From Psychrobacter sp. MF31 (lineage in GTDB: Bacteria > Pseudomonadota > Gammaproteobacteria > Pseudomonadales > Moraxellaceae): a stretch of 64,000 nt of DNA. Both the position numbers and the translations under genes were made by a program. Numbering within the stretch: position 1 is the first letter of the stretch; each line of letters begins with the position of its first letter. Positions 8,893 through 17,965 of the stretch are shown in pieces. Below the pieces are notes generated by a model. It searched no databases and had not been told where the DNA came from. It saw nothing but the letters and a program-made list of their open reading frames with translations. Location: positions 62,001 through 126,000 of the forward strand of contig NZ_JABBDX010000003.1 in assembly GCF_012847335.1 (NCBI RefSeq), given 5' to 3'.

Positions 8893-9426
8893 TCAACTGC
8901 GCTGCTTGGCAACGGCTTGTTTTTGCAGGGCTTTGACCTCTGCCACTAGCGCCTCAACCGGACCTTCGACCGGAACGTTTTGCGCAACGTCATTGATGGC
9001 AAGACTGTTGAGCGGTGAGCCGGAAGTTGCGCCAAACTCGTCCAGCCACTCATCAAGCTGAGCCATTGAGCTGATATAAACGATGCGACCAAGCCCCGCC
9101 CAAGCATGAGCGGCCGAGCACATCGCGCAGTGCTCCCCTGAGGTGAACACCACGGCGTCTTTACGCTCAGCTGCCGACATATTTTCCGCCGCCCATCGTG
9201 CCACGGCAATCTCGGGATGATAGGTTGGATTTTTTGATTGGGCGCGGTTACGATCTTCTCGAAGTACGCGACCCTCAGCGCTGACAAGGACGCTGCCAAA
9301 CGGCTCATCGCCTGCTTCAAGTGCCTCGCGAGCAAGCTCAACACAGCGGCGCAAATGGTTCATGTCGTCATCGGTTAACTGGGGCGTTTGGACAGTATTC
9401 TTTTCTTGAACGTGGCTGCTCATCAT
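8893..9426 (-). CDS. Cytidine/guanine-deaminase-fold nucleoside deaminase
   Basis: A zinc-dependent deaminase of the CMP/dCMP superfamily, probably acting on a free purine or pyrimidine base or nucleoside in the cytosol. The zinc and catalytic site is visible as HPEIAVARWA (HxE, with HPE in place of HAE) and GEHCAMCSAAHAWAG (CxxC, with His in place of the usual Pro). Both fit the superfamily geometry but differ from TadA and from typical guanine deaminase. At 177 residues it is slightly longer than TadA. ATGs at 9426 and 9423 share the AAGGAAG ribosome-binding site; the second has better spacing. The substrate is not inferable. Confidence 0.82.
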   Translation of the reverse strand: MMSSHVQEKNTVQTPQLTDDDMNHLRRCVELAREALEAGDEPFGSVLVSAEGRVLREDRNRAQSKNPTYHPEIAVARWAAENMSAAERKDAVVFTSGEHCAMCSAAHAWAGLGRIVYISSMAQLDEWLDEFGATSGSPLNSLAINDVAQNVPVEGPVEALVAEVKALQKQAVAKQRS

Positions 9427-9536
9427 GACTTCCTTTTTTGGTTATTGTTTTGAGTTTTGGTGGTTGTTTTGAGTCGCAAAATCTTACTCTACCATGAAAC
9501 TTATCCAATAACCTATCATGACGTTATAAGTAGCGC

Positions 9537-10190
9537 TTAAGACGGTCGTTGTTGGTTCATCAGGTCACTCACTGGCGGTATGGCTTTAGCAACGTTCAAT
9601 TCCGCCTCGCGCTCTTTTGCCGTTTTGGCGTCCATAGCAAGCCCTGCAATTAATGACAACTCTTTCACCGCTTTGCGTTTTCGGGTGGCAAGGCTTACCG
9701 GAACCATCCGCGCAAATTCAAACAACTGCAAATACGACTCCTCGCCGCCCTCAAAATCATCCTCATCTTCCAAGCGAATCGCGCCAATTTTTGCCAAATC
9801 GGACAGCATCTCATTTTCATCGGCACTGATTCGGCAATCACTGACCCCAAAGCCGGTCATAAAGCCATTTGACCATTGTTTTAACGCCAAAATGCGCTCA
9901 AGCAAATCGTGCTCATCATCGGGAACGAGTGGGGAGAACGCATAAGCCTCATCTTGGTCTTTTAATTGAAAAACGGTATCTTCTGCCTCCTCAGTTAGCA
10001 AAGTAAGCGCCGCCTCTGGCAATGGCGCAAAGCTTAACTCCTCAAGCACCTGCGCCCAAACCGCCTCATCAGGCGCATGGCAAACTGTCATCAGCCCCGT
10101 CATTAAGCCATGAAGCTCGCTAATACTCACATCGCTCCAATCTTCAATCGCTATCTGCCAATCATTCCAGCCAGAAATGTTATCATTCAT
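9537..10190 (-). CDS. ygfB: UPF0149 / YgfB-family protein
   Basis: The 217-residue acidic cytosolic protein shows the YgfB/YecA pattern: SISELHGLMTGLMTVC near the N-terminus, WSNGFMTGFG in the middle and a helix-rich C-terminal half. In Pseudomonas aeruginosa YgfB is reported to antagonise the activator AlpA and so affect beta-lactam resistance; whether this holds here is unknown. It is divergent from the coiled-coil/zapA pair. The ygfB-zapA neighbourhood is conserved in gammaproteobacteria and supports the call. The basic C-terminal tail is longer than in the E. coli protein. Confidence 0.85.
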   Translation of the reverse strand: MNDNISGWNDWQIAIEDWSDVSISELHGLMTGLMTVCHAPDEAVWAQVLEELSFAPLPEAALTLLTEEAEDTVFQLKDQDEAYAFSPLVPDDEHDLLERILALKQWSNGFMTGFGVSDCRISADENEMLSDLAKIGAIRLEDEDDFEGGEESYLQLFEFARMVPVSLATRKRKAVKELSLIAGLAMDAKTAKEREAELNVAKAIPPVSDLMNQQRPS

Positions 10191-10483
10191 CTTAATGTAC
10201 CCTTACTTAGTAAATAAATATCAAATTTGCAAAAGCTTTATTCTATAATGCCAAAATCAAGCCAAACCGTCGGCAACTTTTTCTTGCAACAAAAATAAGC
10301 CATCGTCAGCAAATTGTCGCCACCATATAGCTATTATGTGGTCACCTATGGCATTATTAAACAGCCGCTCAACCTGATTCACTTGCCGTGGCATTCTAAT
10401 CTTAATCGCGCCTTACCAAAAGCCGTTTGGCTTGGCTGCGGCAACTGCTTTTTATCTTCCTTTTTTATTCAAGGTCACAATTC

Positions 10484-10927
10484 ATGATGTATGACAAACT
10501 GCAAACGCTCGAGACTCTCATTTTAAAATTAAAGCAGCAGCACACTCAACAAAACGATGAGTTGGCGCGGCTTAAACAAAAACCCGTTGCCAACCCAAAA
10601 GAGCTGACTGCCCTTAAAAATCAGCTCAACAACGGCATGGCTGAATTAAACGGCTATAAAAAACGGCTCGATGAATTAAACAAGCGTTATCAAAGCCTGG
10701 CTGAAGCGCACCGAATGCTAGGCGGCGAGCAAGATAGCTTGCAAAAACAACTGGCGACCATGCAAGAGCATAACCAAAAGCTTGAAACCGAAAACCAAGC
10801 GTTAACCCAAAAATGTGAGGCGCTGTCTCAACAAAACAGCGAGCTGCAAGAAAAAAATCGCCTCGCCGCTGAGCGCACCCAAGTGGTACTCAACCGCTTA
10901 ACTATCATTGATCAAGCTGACGCCTGA
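10484..10927 (+). CDS. ZapA-adjacent coiled-coil protein
   Basis: A 147-residue, almost fully helical protein with continuous heptads of Leu, Ala and charged or Gln residues (KLQTLETLILKLKQQH, then many Q/E/K/N-rich heptads). It has no signal peptide. I start it at the ATG-ATG pair at 10484 behind AAGG; the in-frame extension upstream to 10427 is hydrophobic, lacks a ribosome-binding site and is unlikely. Short coiled-coil proteins (TIGR02449 type, ZapB-like in form) commonly sit just before zapA in pseudomonads and relatives, so a role at the division ring is a reasonable inference. It is longer than the ~70-residue family type. It precedes zapA by 74 bases and is probably co-transcribed. 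Confidence 0.78.
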   Translation: MMYDKLQTLETLILKLKQQHTQQNDELARLKQKPVANPKELTALKNQLNNGMAELNGYKKRLDELNKRYQSLAEAHRMLGGEQDSLQKQLATMQEHNQKLETENQALTQKCEALSQQNSELQEKNRLAAERTQVVLNRLTIIDQADA

Positions 10928-11001
10928 TCGCTGCATTGTTAACGTATTTAGTTAGCTTATTTCGCGTTTCACTTTATGACTGATTTACTTTAGGACTCAT
11001 T

Positions 11002-11370
11002 ATGACCGACCCACTCAACCAAAATGTAGAACAAAAAGACAGCACCGAGCAGCCGCAGCTTAAAAAAGTCGATATCATGATTGCCGGCGTTCGCTATAGC
11101 GTGATGTGCCCGATTCATGAAGAAGAGGACTTACGCTCTGCTGTGTACTACATCAATAACTTTGCCATGGACATCAAAAATAGCGCACCCAATATCAGTC
11201 AAGAAAACTTGCTGGTCTTATCGTGCTTAAACTTATTTGAAAAAATCAGCCATCAAGAAAAATCTGCCAATCATGCCAAAAACAGCAATCAGCAGTCCGA
11301 AAACTTGCTGAATAAACTCATTGACGATGCCGAATCGATGCTTCAAAACACGGATAATAAAGCAAAATAA
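11002..11370 (+). CDS. zapA: Cell division protein ZapA
   Basis: ZapA binds and bundles FtsZ filaments and stabilises the Z ring. The 122-residue protein has the ZapA globular head (KKVDIMIAGVRYSVMCPIHEEEDLRSA) and the Asn-rich helix (NISQENLLVLSCLNLFEKI), followed by a coiled-coil tail of Lys, Asn and Ser. ATG 11002 is the first codon after a plausible AGGACTC. It follows a coiled-coil protein on the same strand, with YgfB divergent. The 6S RNA gene often found after zapA was not recognised here; the next gene is convergent and starts within a few bases. Confidence 0.9.
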   Translation: MTDPLNQNVEQKDSTEQPQLKKVDIMIAGVRYSVMCPIHEEEDLRSAVYYINNFAMDIKNSAPNISQENLLVLSCLNLFEKISHQEKSANHAKNSNQQSENLLNKLIDDAESMLQNTDNKAK

Positions 11371-11376
11371 TATCAG

Positions 11377-11637
11377 TTATGGTTGATAGGTTTTGCCGGC
11401 ATGATAGTCGGATTGGTGCTCATAATTGCAAAAAAATAGCGGCGTCGCACTATGGTCTGTTGGCTCCAAAACGCCGCGATACTCTGCCAATTGGTTATGA
11501 CAAAAATTGCACTCGCGCGGGGTGATGACATCGCCTTTTTTTGGCATCAAACTTTGCGGCGGCTTTGGGTACATAAACTTAAAAAAGCCCCACATTGCCG
11601 CAAATGTGATTACCATCACTAAAATGACCGCGCCCAT
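11377..11637 (-). CDS. Small membrane protein with two Cys pairs
   Basis: The 86-residue product has one N-terminal transmembrane helix (about 3-21, VILVMVITFAAMWGFFKF). A soluble part follows with ECNFCHNQ (CxxC) and a later single Cys in FFCNYEHQSDYH with several His. The cysteines and histidines could bind zinc or iron, or be redox active. The start at 11637 follows AAAAGGAGCAAGTC, a strong ribosome-binding site. It is convergent with zapA, with only 6 bases between the stop codons. No family is recognised. Confidence 0.72.
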   Translation of the reverse strand: MGAVILVMVITFAAMWGFFKFMYPKPPQSLMPKKGDVITPRECNFCHNQLAEYRGVLEPTDHSATPLFFCNYEHQSDYHAGKTYQP

Positions 11638-11686
11638 GACTTGCTCCTTTTATAAAAACTGTTGCCGACTCACACTTATCTTAACC

Positions 11687-11715
11687 AAAAAACTGGCATA
11701 AAAAGCCAGTTTTTT
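11687..11715 (-). terminator. Terminator of glyQS
   Basis: ACTGGC...GCCAGT flanked by A- and T-runs forms a hairpin with a T-tail on the minus strand, 25 bases beyond the glyS stop. The symmetry also allows it to work on the plus strand. Confidence 0.75.
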
Positions 11716-11739
11716 GACGTACTTTGCTAAAATAAACTG

Positions 11740-13863
11740 TTAAATTTGCAGCTCACTAATGTCCGCCACGGTTAAAAACAGCGCTCGAACTTGCTTTAAT
11801 AGCGCTAAGCGGTTGTTTTTTAGCTGATCATCATCACTATTAACCATCACGTGATCAAAAAACGCGGTCAACGGCGTATCAAGGCTGGCAAGCGTCTGCA
11901 AAATCGCGGTGTAGTCGGCAGTTTCTAGCAGTGGTGCTACCGATTGCTTCGCTTGGTTTACGGCGGCAAACAGCGATTTTTCAGCCGCTTCGGTTAACAA
12001 GGCTTCATTAACGCTATCGTTTACCGAAGTTTCCGATTTTGCCAAGATGTTTGCCACGCGTTTGTTTGAATCGGCTAATCGCAAGGCTTGCGGCAACTGG
12101 CTGAAAGCTTGAACGGCGCGGATACGTTGGTCAAAATCAAGCGGCATGTGCGGATTGATCGCTTGAACGGCTTGGATCGTTTCGACATTGACGCCTTGCT
12201 CGGTGTACATCGCCCGATAGCGTGAGTTTAAAAACGCCATGACTTGAGTAAAGGTGTCGCCCATAGTTGGCATAAGCGCAGGGTTGCTTTGCGCATAATT
12301 TTTAATGGCTTGCTCAACCAAGGCAACCAAATTAATTGGCAACTGCTTTTCAATCAAAATGCGCAAAATACCAATGGCGGCTCGGCGAAGGCTAAACGGG
12401 TCTTTTGACCCTGTTGGCGCTTGATTGATCGCAAAAATCCCAACCAACGTGTCAATGCGATCAGCTAATGCCAAGCTAATCCCAACCGGCGTTTTTGGCA
12501 GCGCATCGCCGCTAAACTTAGGTAAATATTGCTCTTCAATACTAGCTGCAACTGCTTCGGTTTCGCCATTTAAGCGCGCGTAATACGTGCCAGCAATACC
12601 TTGCAATTCTGGAAACTCGCCCACCAACGTACTTGCCAAATCTGCTTTAGCAAGCATCGCCGCGCGAACGGTATCGTCAATGCTGATCTCAAGACCTTGC
12701 TCTTGCAATAAGTTGGCAATGAACGCCGCAAGCTTTGCCACGCGCTCAGATTTATCCCAAATCGTTCCCAATTGCTCTTGAAAAATGCGCGATTTTAAGC
12801 TTCCTGTCAGAGTAACTAAAGGCTGCTTTTGGTCTTGTAAAAAGAAGAACTCCGCATCCGCCAAGCGTGGTCGAACGACTTTTTCGTTGCCCTTGATAAT
12901 TTGGCGCGGGTCTTTAGATTCAATATTGGTAATAAAAATAAAATACGGCTGCAATTTGCCATCACTATCGGTCAAGCAAAAATACTTTTGGTCGGCTTGC
13001 ATGGTGGAAATGAGCGCCTCTTGCGGCACTTGCAAAAAGCGCGGCTCAAAGCTTGCGCGAAGGGCGATGGGGAAATCAACCAGCGCGGTCACTTCATCAA
13101 GCAAATCTTGCGGAATGATCGGTTCTGCACCAACCTCAGTCGCGAGCGCTTTAACTTGGTTGTAAATCCGCGATTGGCGTTTGTCAAAATCAGCAATGAC
13201 TTTGGCAGTTTCAAGAACGTTTTCATACTCATTGGCATGATTAATTTCAAGCGCGTCTGGCGAATGAAAGCGATGACCTAGCGTTCGGCTTCCAGTCTCC
13301 CAGCCTTGGTCGGTCATTTGTCCTGAGGTGAGCCCTTGAATGGTCGCCGGAATAATAGCGTCATCTTGCATAAGCACGAGCCATTTTACTGGTCTGACGA
13401 ACTCGTCTTTGTTCGCGCCTGAGCGCATGCGTTTGGCAATCGGCAAATTATCCAGAGCCGTTTGAAAAATATTTGGCAAAAGCTCAGTGGTTGCCTGACC
13501 GTGAACGGTTTGCTCAAAGCCCACGTAATCGCCTTTATCGGTATGAATGGTGATTAAATCGCTTGCCTCAATCCCCAAACCTTTAGCAAATCCTATGGCT
13601 GCTCGCGTTGGGTTACCCTCATTATCAAATGCCGCTTTTATCGCAGGACCACGTTTTTGCTCAGTTCGGTCGGGCTGTTTATCACTTACGCCAAAGATTT
13701 GTAGCGCAAGACGGCGCGGCGCAGCAAATGATTTAACTTCATCAAAAGCGATATTGGCGGCGGTTAATTGCTCAGTGACGCTGTTTGCTAGCGCATCACG
13801 AAGGGTTTTTAGGCTTTTTGGTGGCAGCTCTTCACACCCCAATTCAAATAAAATGGTACTCAT
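11740..13863 (-). CDS. glyS: Glycine-tRNA ligase beta subunit
   Basis: GlyS is the beta subunit of the alpha2-beta2 bacterial glycyl-tRNA synthetase. It carries the tRNA-binding and anticodon-recognition regions. The 707-residue protein starts with the family N-terminus (TILFELGCEELPPKSL). It contains FASPRR-like AAPRRLALQI, the HD-like central part (KRMRSG...RPVKWLVLM, ADLASTLVGEFPELQG) and a C-terminal DALR anticodon-binding domain (FFDHVMVNSDD). The length is close to the usual ~690. It starts 9 bases after glyQ, with AGGAGC as ribosome-binding site, so the two are co-transcribed and likely translationally coupled. Confidence 0.96.
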   Translation of the reverse strand: MSTILFELGCEELPPKSLKTLRDALANSVTEQLTAANIAFDEVKSFAAPRRLALQIFGVSDKQPDRTEQKRGPAIKAAFDNEGNPTRAAIGFAKGLGIEASDLITIHTDKGDYVGFEQTVHGQATTELLPNIFQTALDNLPIAKRMRSGANKDEFVRPVKWLVLMQDDAIIPATIQGLTSGQMTDQGWETGSRTLGHRFHSPDALEINHANEYENVLETAKVIADFDKRQSRIYNQVKALATEVGAEPIIPQDLLDEVTALVDFPIALRASFEPRFLQVPQEALISTMQADQKYFCLTDSDGKLQPYFIFITNIESKDPRQIIKGNEKVVRPRLADAEFFFLQDQKQPLVTLTGSLKSRIFQEQLGTIWDKSERVAKLAAFIANLLQEQGLEISIDDTVRAAMLAKADLASTLVGEFPELQGIAGTYYARLNGETEAVAASIEEQYLPKFSGDALPKTPVGISLALADRIDTLVGIFAINQAPTGSKDPFSLRRAAIGILRILIEKQLPINLVALVEQAIKNYAQSNPALMPTMGDTFTQVMAFLNSRYRAMYTEQGVNVETIQAVQAINPHMPLDFDQRIRAVQAFSQLPQALRLADSNKRVANILAKSETSVNDSVNEALLTEAAEKSLFAAVNQAKQSVAPLLETADYTAILQTLASLDTPLTAFFDHVMVNSDDDQLKNNRLALLKQVRALFLTVADISELQI

Positions 13864-13872
13864 GGGCTGCTC

Positions 13873-14922
13873 CTAGTTACTTACTTTTTGATTGGTTTTG
13901 GTTTTGACATTGTTTTCTTGAGCGCTACTTTCTTTATCGCTGCTGTCGTCTTCTTTTGGCAAGTACTTATTTAAAGCCTCTTGGCGATGAGCATCATCTG
14001 CTAACGGAAAGCCCAATTTCGCTCGAGCTTTCACATAGCCAGTTGCTACTTTTCGCGACAGCGTCCGAACCCGCAAAATAAAGCGCTGACGCTCGGTGAC
14101 CGAAATGGCGCCGCGAGCATCAAGGAGGTTAAACGCGTGCGAGGCTTTAAGCACCATTTCATACGCTGGCAATGGCAACTCTTTATTGACCAAGCTGTCC
14201 GCTTGCGCCTCATAAAAATCAAACAGCTCAAACATTTTGGCAATATCGGCATGCTCAAAGTTATAAGTCGATTGCTCAACCTCATTTTGATGGAACACAT
14301 CGCCGTAGGTGACCCGACCAAACTCGCCATCCGCCCAAACCAAATCGTAAACACTGTCCACGCCTTGAACATACATTGCCAAGCGCTCAAGACCGTAAGT
14401 GATCTCACCGGTGACAGGGAAGCACTCAAGACCGCCGACCTGCTGAAAATAGGTAAACTGGGTCACCTCCATGCCGTTGAGCCAAATCTCCCAACCAAGC
14501 CCCCAAGCGCCAAGCGTTGGCGACTCCCAGTTGTCCTCAACAAAGCGGATATCATGAACCAATGGATCAATGCCAATCGCCGCAAGCGATCCTAAATACA
14601 GCTCTTGAATGTTTGGCGGATTGGGCTTTAGCACCACTTGGAACTGATAATAATGCTGCAAGCGGTTGGGGTTATTGCCATATCTGCCATCCGTTGGTCG
14701 GCGCGATGGCTGAACGTAAGCGGCGTTCCAGCGCTCGGGACCTAGCGCCCGCAAAAACGTTGCCGTATGAAACGTTCCTGCCCCCACTTCCAAATCGTAA
14801 GGCTGAAGCACCACGCAGCCTTTTTGCGCCCAATAATTTTGCAGCGTTAGAATTAAATCTTGAAAGCTCAAGGGCGATGCTGTTTTTGATGCGATGTCTG
14901 ATGCCATGTTTTGGGATGTCAT
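13873..14922 (-). CDS. glyQ: Glycine-tRNA ligase alpha subunit
   Basis: GlyQ is the catalytic alpha subunit, a class II synthetase that activates glycine with ATP. Family motifs are all present: [59 protein letters not shown] and [28 protein letters not shown] (motif 3). I start it at ATG 14922 (349 aa, ~300 usual). Upstream codons to a TTG at 14961 add a hydrophobic stretch not seen in the family. The extra length is a ~45-residue polar C-terminal tail rich in Asp, Ser, Lys and Asn, which looks disordered. It overlaps nothing and leads directly into glyS. Confidence 0.95.
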   Translation of the reverse strand: MTSQNMASDIASKTASPLSFQDLILTLQNYWAQKGCVVLQPYDLEVGAGTFHTATFLRALGPERWNAAYVQPSRRPTDGRYGNNPNRLQHYYQFQVVLKPNPPNIQELYLGSLAAIGIDPLVHDIRFVEDNWESPTLGAWGLGWEIWLNGMEVTQFTYFQQVGGLECFPVTGEITYGLERLAMYVQGVDSVYDLVWADGEFGRVTYGDVFHQNEVEQSTYNFEHADIAKMFELFDFYEAQADSLVNKELPLPAYEMVLKASHAFNLLDARGAISVTERQRFILRVRTLSRKVATGYVKARAKLGFPLADDAHRQEALNKYLPKEDDSSDKESSAQENNVKTKTNQKVSN

Positions 14923-15123
14923 AAAAACGCCATTGTGAATAAAAAACCAATAAAAAATCAACCAACCGATCAGCTTGCCAAAAAGCTTTTGATCAACCTC
15001 AAAGAGCTTACCAAACCAATCTGATTGTCCAAGCTCACCTTACTAAAAATCGCGCCAATTTTCCATATTTGCGGCTATTTCACGCCAAAAAACTTTTAGC
15101 AGAACCATCCGCCATGAAAAAAG

Positions 15124-15157
15124 CAAAAAAAATACCCAGATGCGTAAACATCTGGGC
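15124..15157 (-). terminator. Terminator between pspC and glyQ
   Basis: CCCAGATG...CATCTGGG (15135-15142 with 15149-15156) is followed by a T-run on the minus strand. It lies about 125 bases after the PspC gene and about 200 bases before glyQ, so it ends the PspC transcript or acts as an attenuator ahead of glyQS. Confidence 0.75.
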
Positions 15158-15280
15158 AGGAGGAAAAGAGTATTGCGGTCATCCTGTTGCATCAGGCTTT
15201 TTGTTTTTTATTTCTTATTTTTTTAGCTTAAAACTGCTATTTTTTATTTTTATAATTTAACTAATCAGTCATTTCACTGA

Positions 15281-15517
15281 CTAATAACGATTGTCCTGAT
15301 AGCGATCTTGGTAGGAATCTGCCGAAGCGTTTGGCATCACAATCCAAAGGATGATATAAATTAAAATTCCTGGAACTGCCACGCTCATGGAAGACACCAC
15401 CACAAACAAAATACGAACCCACATCGGCGACCAACCGAAATATTCTGCAATCCCGCCCATAACGCCTGCTATTAAGCGATTGTTCCTTGAGCGATGAAGT
15501 TTTACTAACTTTGCCAA
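15281..15517 (-). CDS. PspC-domain membrane protein
   Basis: A 78-residue protein of the PspC family, small inner-membrane proteins linked to envelope-stress (phage-shock) control. The motif LIAGVMGGIAEYFGWSPMWVRILFV is characteristic, followed by a long hydrophobic helix (SVAVPGILIYIILWIVMP). The tail is polar, with an RYQDNRY repeat-like end. No ATG fits; the start is TTG at 15517 behind AAGGACGGCAGCA. No other psp gene is near, so it is an orphan PspC-type protein. Confidence 0.87.
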   Translation of the reverse strand: MAKLVKLHRSRNNRLIAGVMGGIAEYFGWSPMWVRILFVVVSSMSVAVPGILIYIILWIVMPNASADSYQDRYQDNRY

Positions 15518-16038
15518 TGCTGCCGTCCTTTTAATCTCAACTTATTAATTTCGATTCAATTGTCATCAACTTAATTACCACCAATTAACGCTTATAAAAT
15601 TACGGTCTTAAAAATAACTTGTTTATTAACTGTGGTTAATTGCTTAATCAACTTAAGACTTAGTATAACAAGCAATTGACGATTAACTGTTGATGCTCTA
15701 GGAGTAGTTTGTGAGTTTATGCTACATAAACTTGCATTAACCTGTCATTTTTGTTGGTAACTTCCTGATTTTACAATGATATTTCAAAATGTTTCAGAAT
15801 CGGCTTTGTTGCGCTGATATTTCTTAATTATTTTTTGTCGAGTTATAAAAAATAGTGATTCTCATTTAAAGTAAAATCTTTGACTAAAGCTAAAGTGGTG
15901 ATTGATGACATTTTGCTATCAAAGCTCGCCCCTCAATTACAATATGCCACCTGCAAGCGCTCAACAAGCGTTTTACTATGCGCTAAAATAAATCATTTGC
16001 CTAAAACAATGACAAGAATAATTAAAAAGGAAAAAATT
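15518..16038. other. Intergenic region upstream of nadR
   Basis: About 520 AT-rich bases between divergent pspC and nadR. An open frame extends upstream of nadR to 15880, but it lacks a ribosome-binding site and family similarity, so I treat it as untranslated. No operator, RNA or repeat was recognised. Confidence 0.4.
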
Positions 16039-17079
16039 ATGGTCGATTCGGGGATTTTTATAGGAGTTTTTGAGCCGCTGCATTTAGGTCATCTGCGCAG
16101 TATTTTGGCGGCGGCTGGGATTTGTAAGAACCTTTATGTAGTCATTATCCCGCAACCAAATCCGCATCCTGACTTTAATATCACGCTACAAGATAAAGCG
16201 CGCTGGCTACAGATGGCTTGCGCGGAGTTGCCATTTATCCAGATTCGTATTTTGGACTCGCTTGAGCTGCCCGTTCACGAGCCGCAAAATGCTACAAGCG
16301 TTAATATTGAATTGACCAACCAAAAGCTCAACTTCGTGATTGAGACGTTAGCGCTACCGCCTGATAGCGTATTATTTACCGCTGAATCCCACCCACTTGC
16401 GCAGCCTGACATTGCCCCAAGCCTTATTTTAAAAATAATAACCACACCAAACGAGCCGGAATTTGACACCCAAGCCATCGCCCAAAATCCAATTGCGAAT
16501 TGGGACGCCATTCATCCGGTAGCTCGCCGTGACTATACCAAAACTGTGGCGATTGTCGGTGGGGAGAGCTCAGGAAAAACTACGCTCGTTTATAAGCTTG
16601 CCAATTATTATGGCGCAAGTTTGGCGCTTGAAATGGGCAGACTTTACGTTGGTACGGATTTGGGCGGTCGTGAGACGGGGCTGCAATATAGCGATTACGC
16701 GCCAATAGCGCTCAATCATGCCAACGCTATCCGCGAGGCTCGCGCCAATGCCACCGCTCCTATCACCTTTGTGGATACCGATTTTGTGACCACGCAAGCT
16801 TTTTGCGAAGAGTACGAAGGTCGAACTCATCCATTTTTGGCGGCTTGCATTGATGAATTTTGCCTTGATTTTACCATTATGCTGGACAACAACACGCTTT
16901 GGGTTGCCGATGGGATGCGCTCGCTTGGCAGTTTGGACGCACGGACGCGCTTTGAGCAGCGGTTATTGAATATTTTTGAGCGCCATCAAATTAAGCCGTA
17001 TCTGATTGATAAGCCAGATTATGATGCGCGATATCATGAAGCCATTGCCTTTATCGACAAGTATGTTTTAAAAAAATAG
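16039..17079 (+). CDS. nadR: NadR-type NMN adenylyltransferase / ribosylnicotinamide kinase
   Basis: A two-domain cytosolic enzyme: an N-terminal nucleotidyltransferase (GIFIGVFEPLHLGHLRSIL, with the HxGH motif) that adenylates NMN, and a C-terminal kinase that phosphorylates nicotinamide riboside. The kinase has a Walker A (GGESSGKTTLVYKLA) from about residue 174 and a DxD-like DTDFVTTQ. ATG 16039 follows AAAAGGAAAAAATT; the open frame upstream has no support. The 346-residue form lacks the N-terminal helix-turn-helix repressor domain of enterobacterial NadR. It is therefore probably only enzymatic. It lies 65 bases before pnuC, its natural transport partner. Confidence 0.92.
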   Translation: MVDSGIFIGVFEPLHLGHLRSILAAAGICKNLYVVIIPQPNPHPDFNITLQDKARWLQMACAELPFIQIRILDSLELPVHEPQNATSVNIELTNQKLNFVIETLALPPDSVLFTAESHPLAQPDIAPSLILKIITTPNEPEFDTQAIAQNPIANWDAIHPVARRDYTKTVAIVGGESSGKTTLVYKLANYYGASLALEMGRLYVGTDLGGRETGLQYSDYAPIALNHANAIREARANATAPITFVDTDFVTTQAFCEEYEGRTHPFLAACIDEFCLDFTIMLDNNTLWVADGMRSLGSLDARTRFEQRLLNIFERHQIKPYLIDKPDYDARYHEAIAFIDKYVLKK

Positions 17080-17144
17080 GGTAAAAAATAACTACGTTTA
17101 AGAATCATAAAGTTTAAAAATAATAAAAAAAGGAAACACTATTT

Positions 17145-17894
17145 ATGCAAATTCAGCTTTTGGACAACATTACTGGAAAATGGGCAACGCCGTGGATGAT
17201 CATTTGGTTTATTTGCGGCGTTTTGGCGCTTTCTGCCGGATTTTGGGTGACAACGGAGCATTTAGCGCTGGATTGGTTTTATTTAATCGTCTCGTTCATT
17301 GGTCTTATTTGCGTGGTGTCGCTGTCATTTCGCAAAAACGTTATGGGAAATGGTTTTGGTATGGCAGCAACAGCGGGTGAAGTTGTCGTTCAAGCCACCT
17401 CAGGCGCGGTTGGATTGATGCTTGCGCCACTTTTTAACTTTTTTACCCACGCTTACGGGCTATTTTATTGGTCAAAGCATACCGATAGCGATGGCGATAT
17501 GGTTCCCAAGTCCGCCAATAAATGGGTTTGGCTGGTGACCGCAAGCTTTATTATCATTGGGCTGCTACTATTTCCAACCGTTAACGCGCTGCTTGCCAAA
17601 TACGGCTTTGCGGTGATTGAAGACGATAGCAGCTTATTTTTAGGGTTTATTTCATTTTTTTGGATTAACGTCATTGCCTTTGTGCTGTCCATCACCGCCC
17701 AAGCGGCTATGATTTTGCGCTATTCGTTTAACTGGTGGCTTTGGATTGTGGTCAATTTTGTTTGGTTGATTGTCAACTTGATGTCGGGAAATTACATCTT
17801 TGCGATTCAAACAATAATTTATCAAATTAACGCCATCGTTGGGCTTTATGAATGGCACCGAAGCGAACAAAACGCCTTGGCAAATCCGGTCTGA
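17145..17894 (+). CDS. pnuC: Nicotinamide riboside transporter PnuC
   Basis: An inner-membrane facilitator for nicotinamide riboside; trapping depends on phosphorylation by the NadR kinase encoded just upstream. The 249-residue protein has seven hydrophobic segments and the family features GNGFGMAATAGEVV, AYGLFYW in the middle and NWWLWIVVNFVWLI near the end, followed by YQINAIVGLYEW. Spacing from nadR (65 bases) and the AAAGGAAAC ribosome-binding site support a nadR-pnuC operon for salvage of NAD precursors. Confidence 0.93.
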   Translation: MQIQLLDNITGKWATPWMIIWFICGVLALSAGFWVTTEHLALDWFYLIVSFIGLICVVSLSFRKNVMGNGFGMAATAGEVVVQATSGAVGLMLAPLFNFFTHAYGLFYWSKHTDSDGDMVPKSANKWVWLVTASFIIIGLLLFPTVNALLAKYGFAVIEDDSSLFLGFISFFWINVIAFVLSITAQAAMILRYSFNWWLWIVVNFVWLIVNLMSGNYIFAIQTIIYQINAIVGLYEWHRSEQNALANPV

Positions 17895-17965
17895 TTGTGA
17901 GATAACAGAAGTATCTGAGATACAAGACAAGCAGATTAAACATCGCAACTTAACAAGGAGGTTAT

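Noticed and set aside
10427-10483. Extension of the coiled-coil protein with a hydrophobic N-terminus
   Set aside because: It looks like a signal peptide but lacks a ribosome-binding site, and the two ATGs at 10484 do have one.
11371-11380. 6S RNA gene downstream of zapA, as in many gammaproteobacteria
   Set aside because: Only six bases lie between the zapA stop and the convergent gene, so there is no space for it there.
15069-15260. 63-codon plus-strand ORF
   Set aside because: It spans the terminator hairpin at 15124-15157 and ends in a poly-Phe/Ile stretch; no translation signal supports it.
15880-16038. N-terminal extension of NadR
   Set aside because: The start at 16039 has a ribosome-binding site and begins the family domain at once; upstream codons have no family match.
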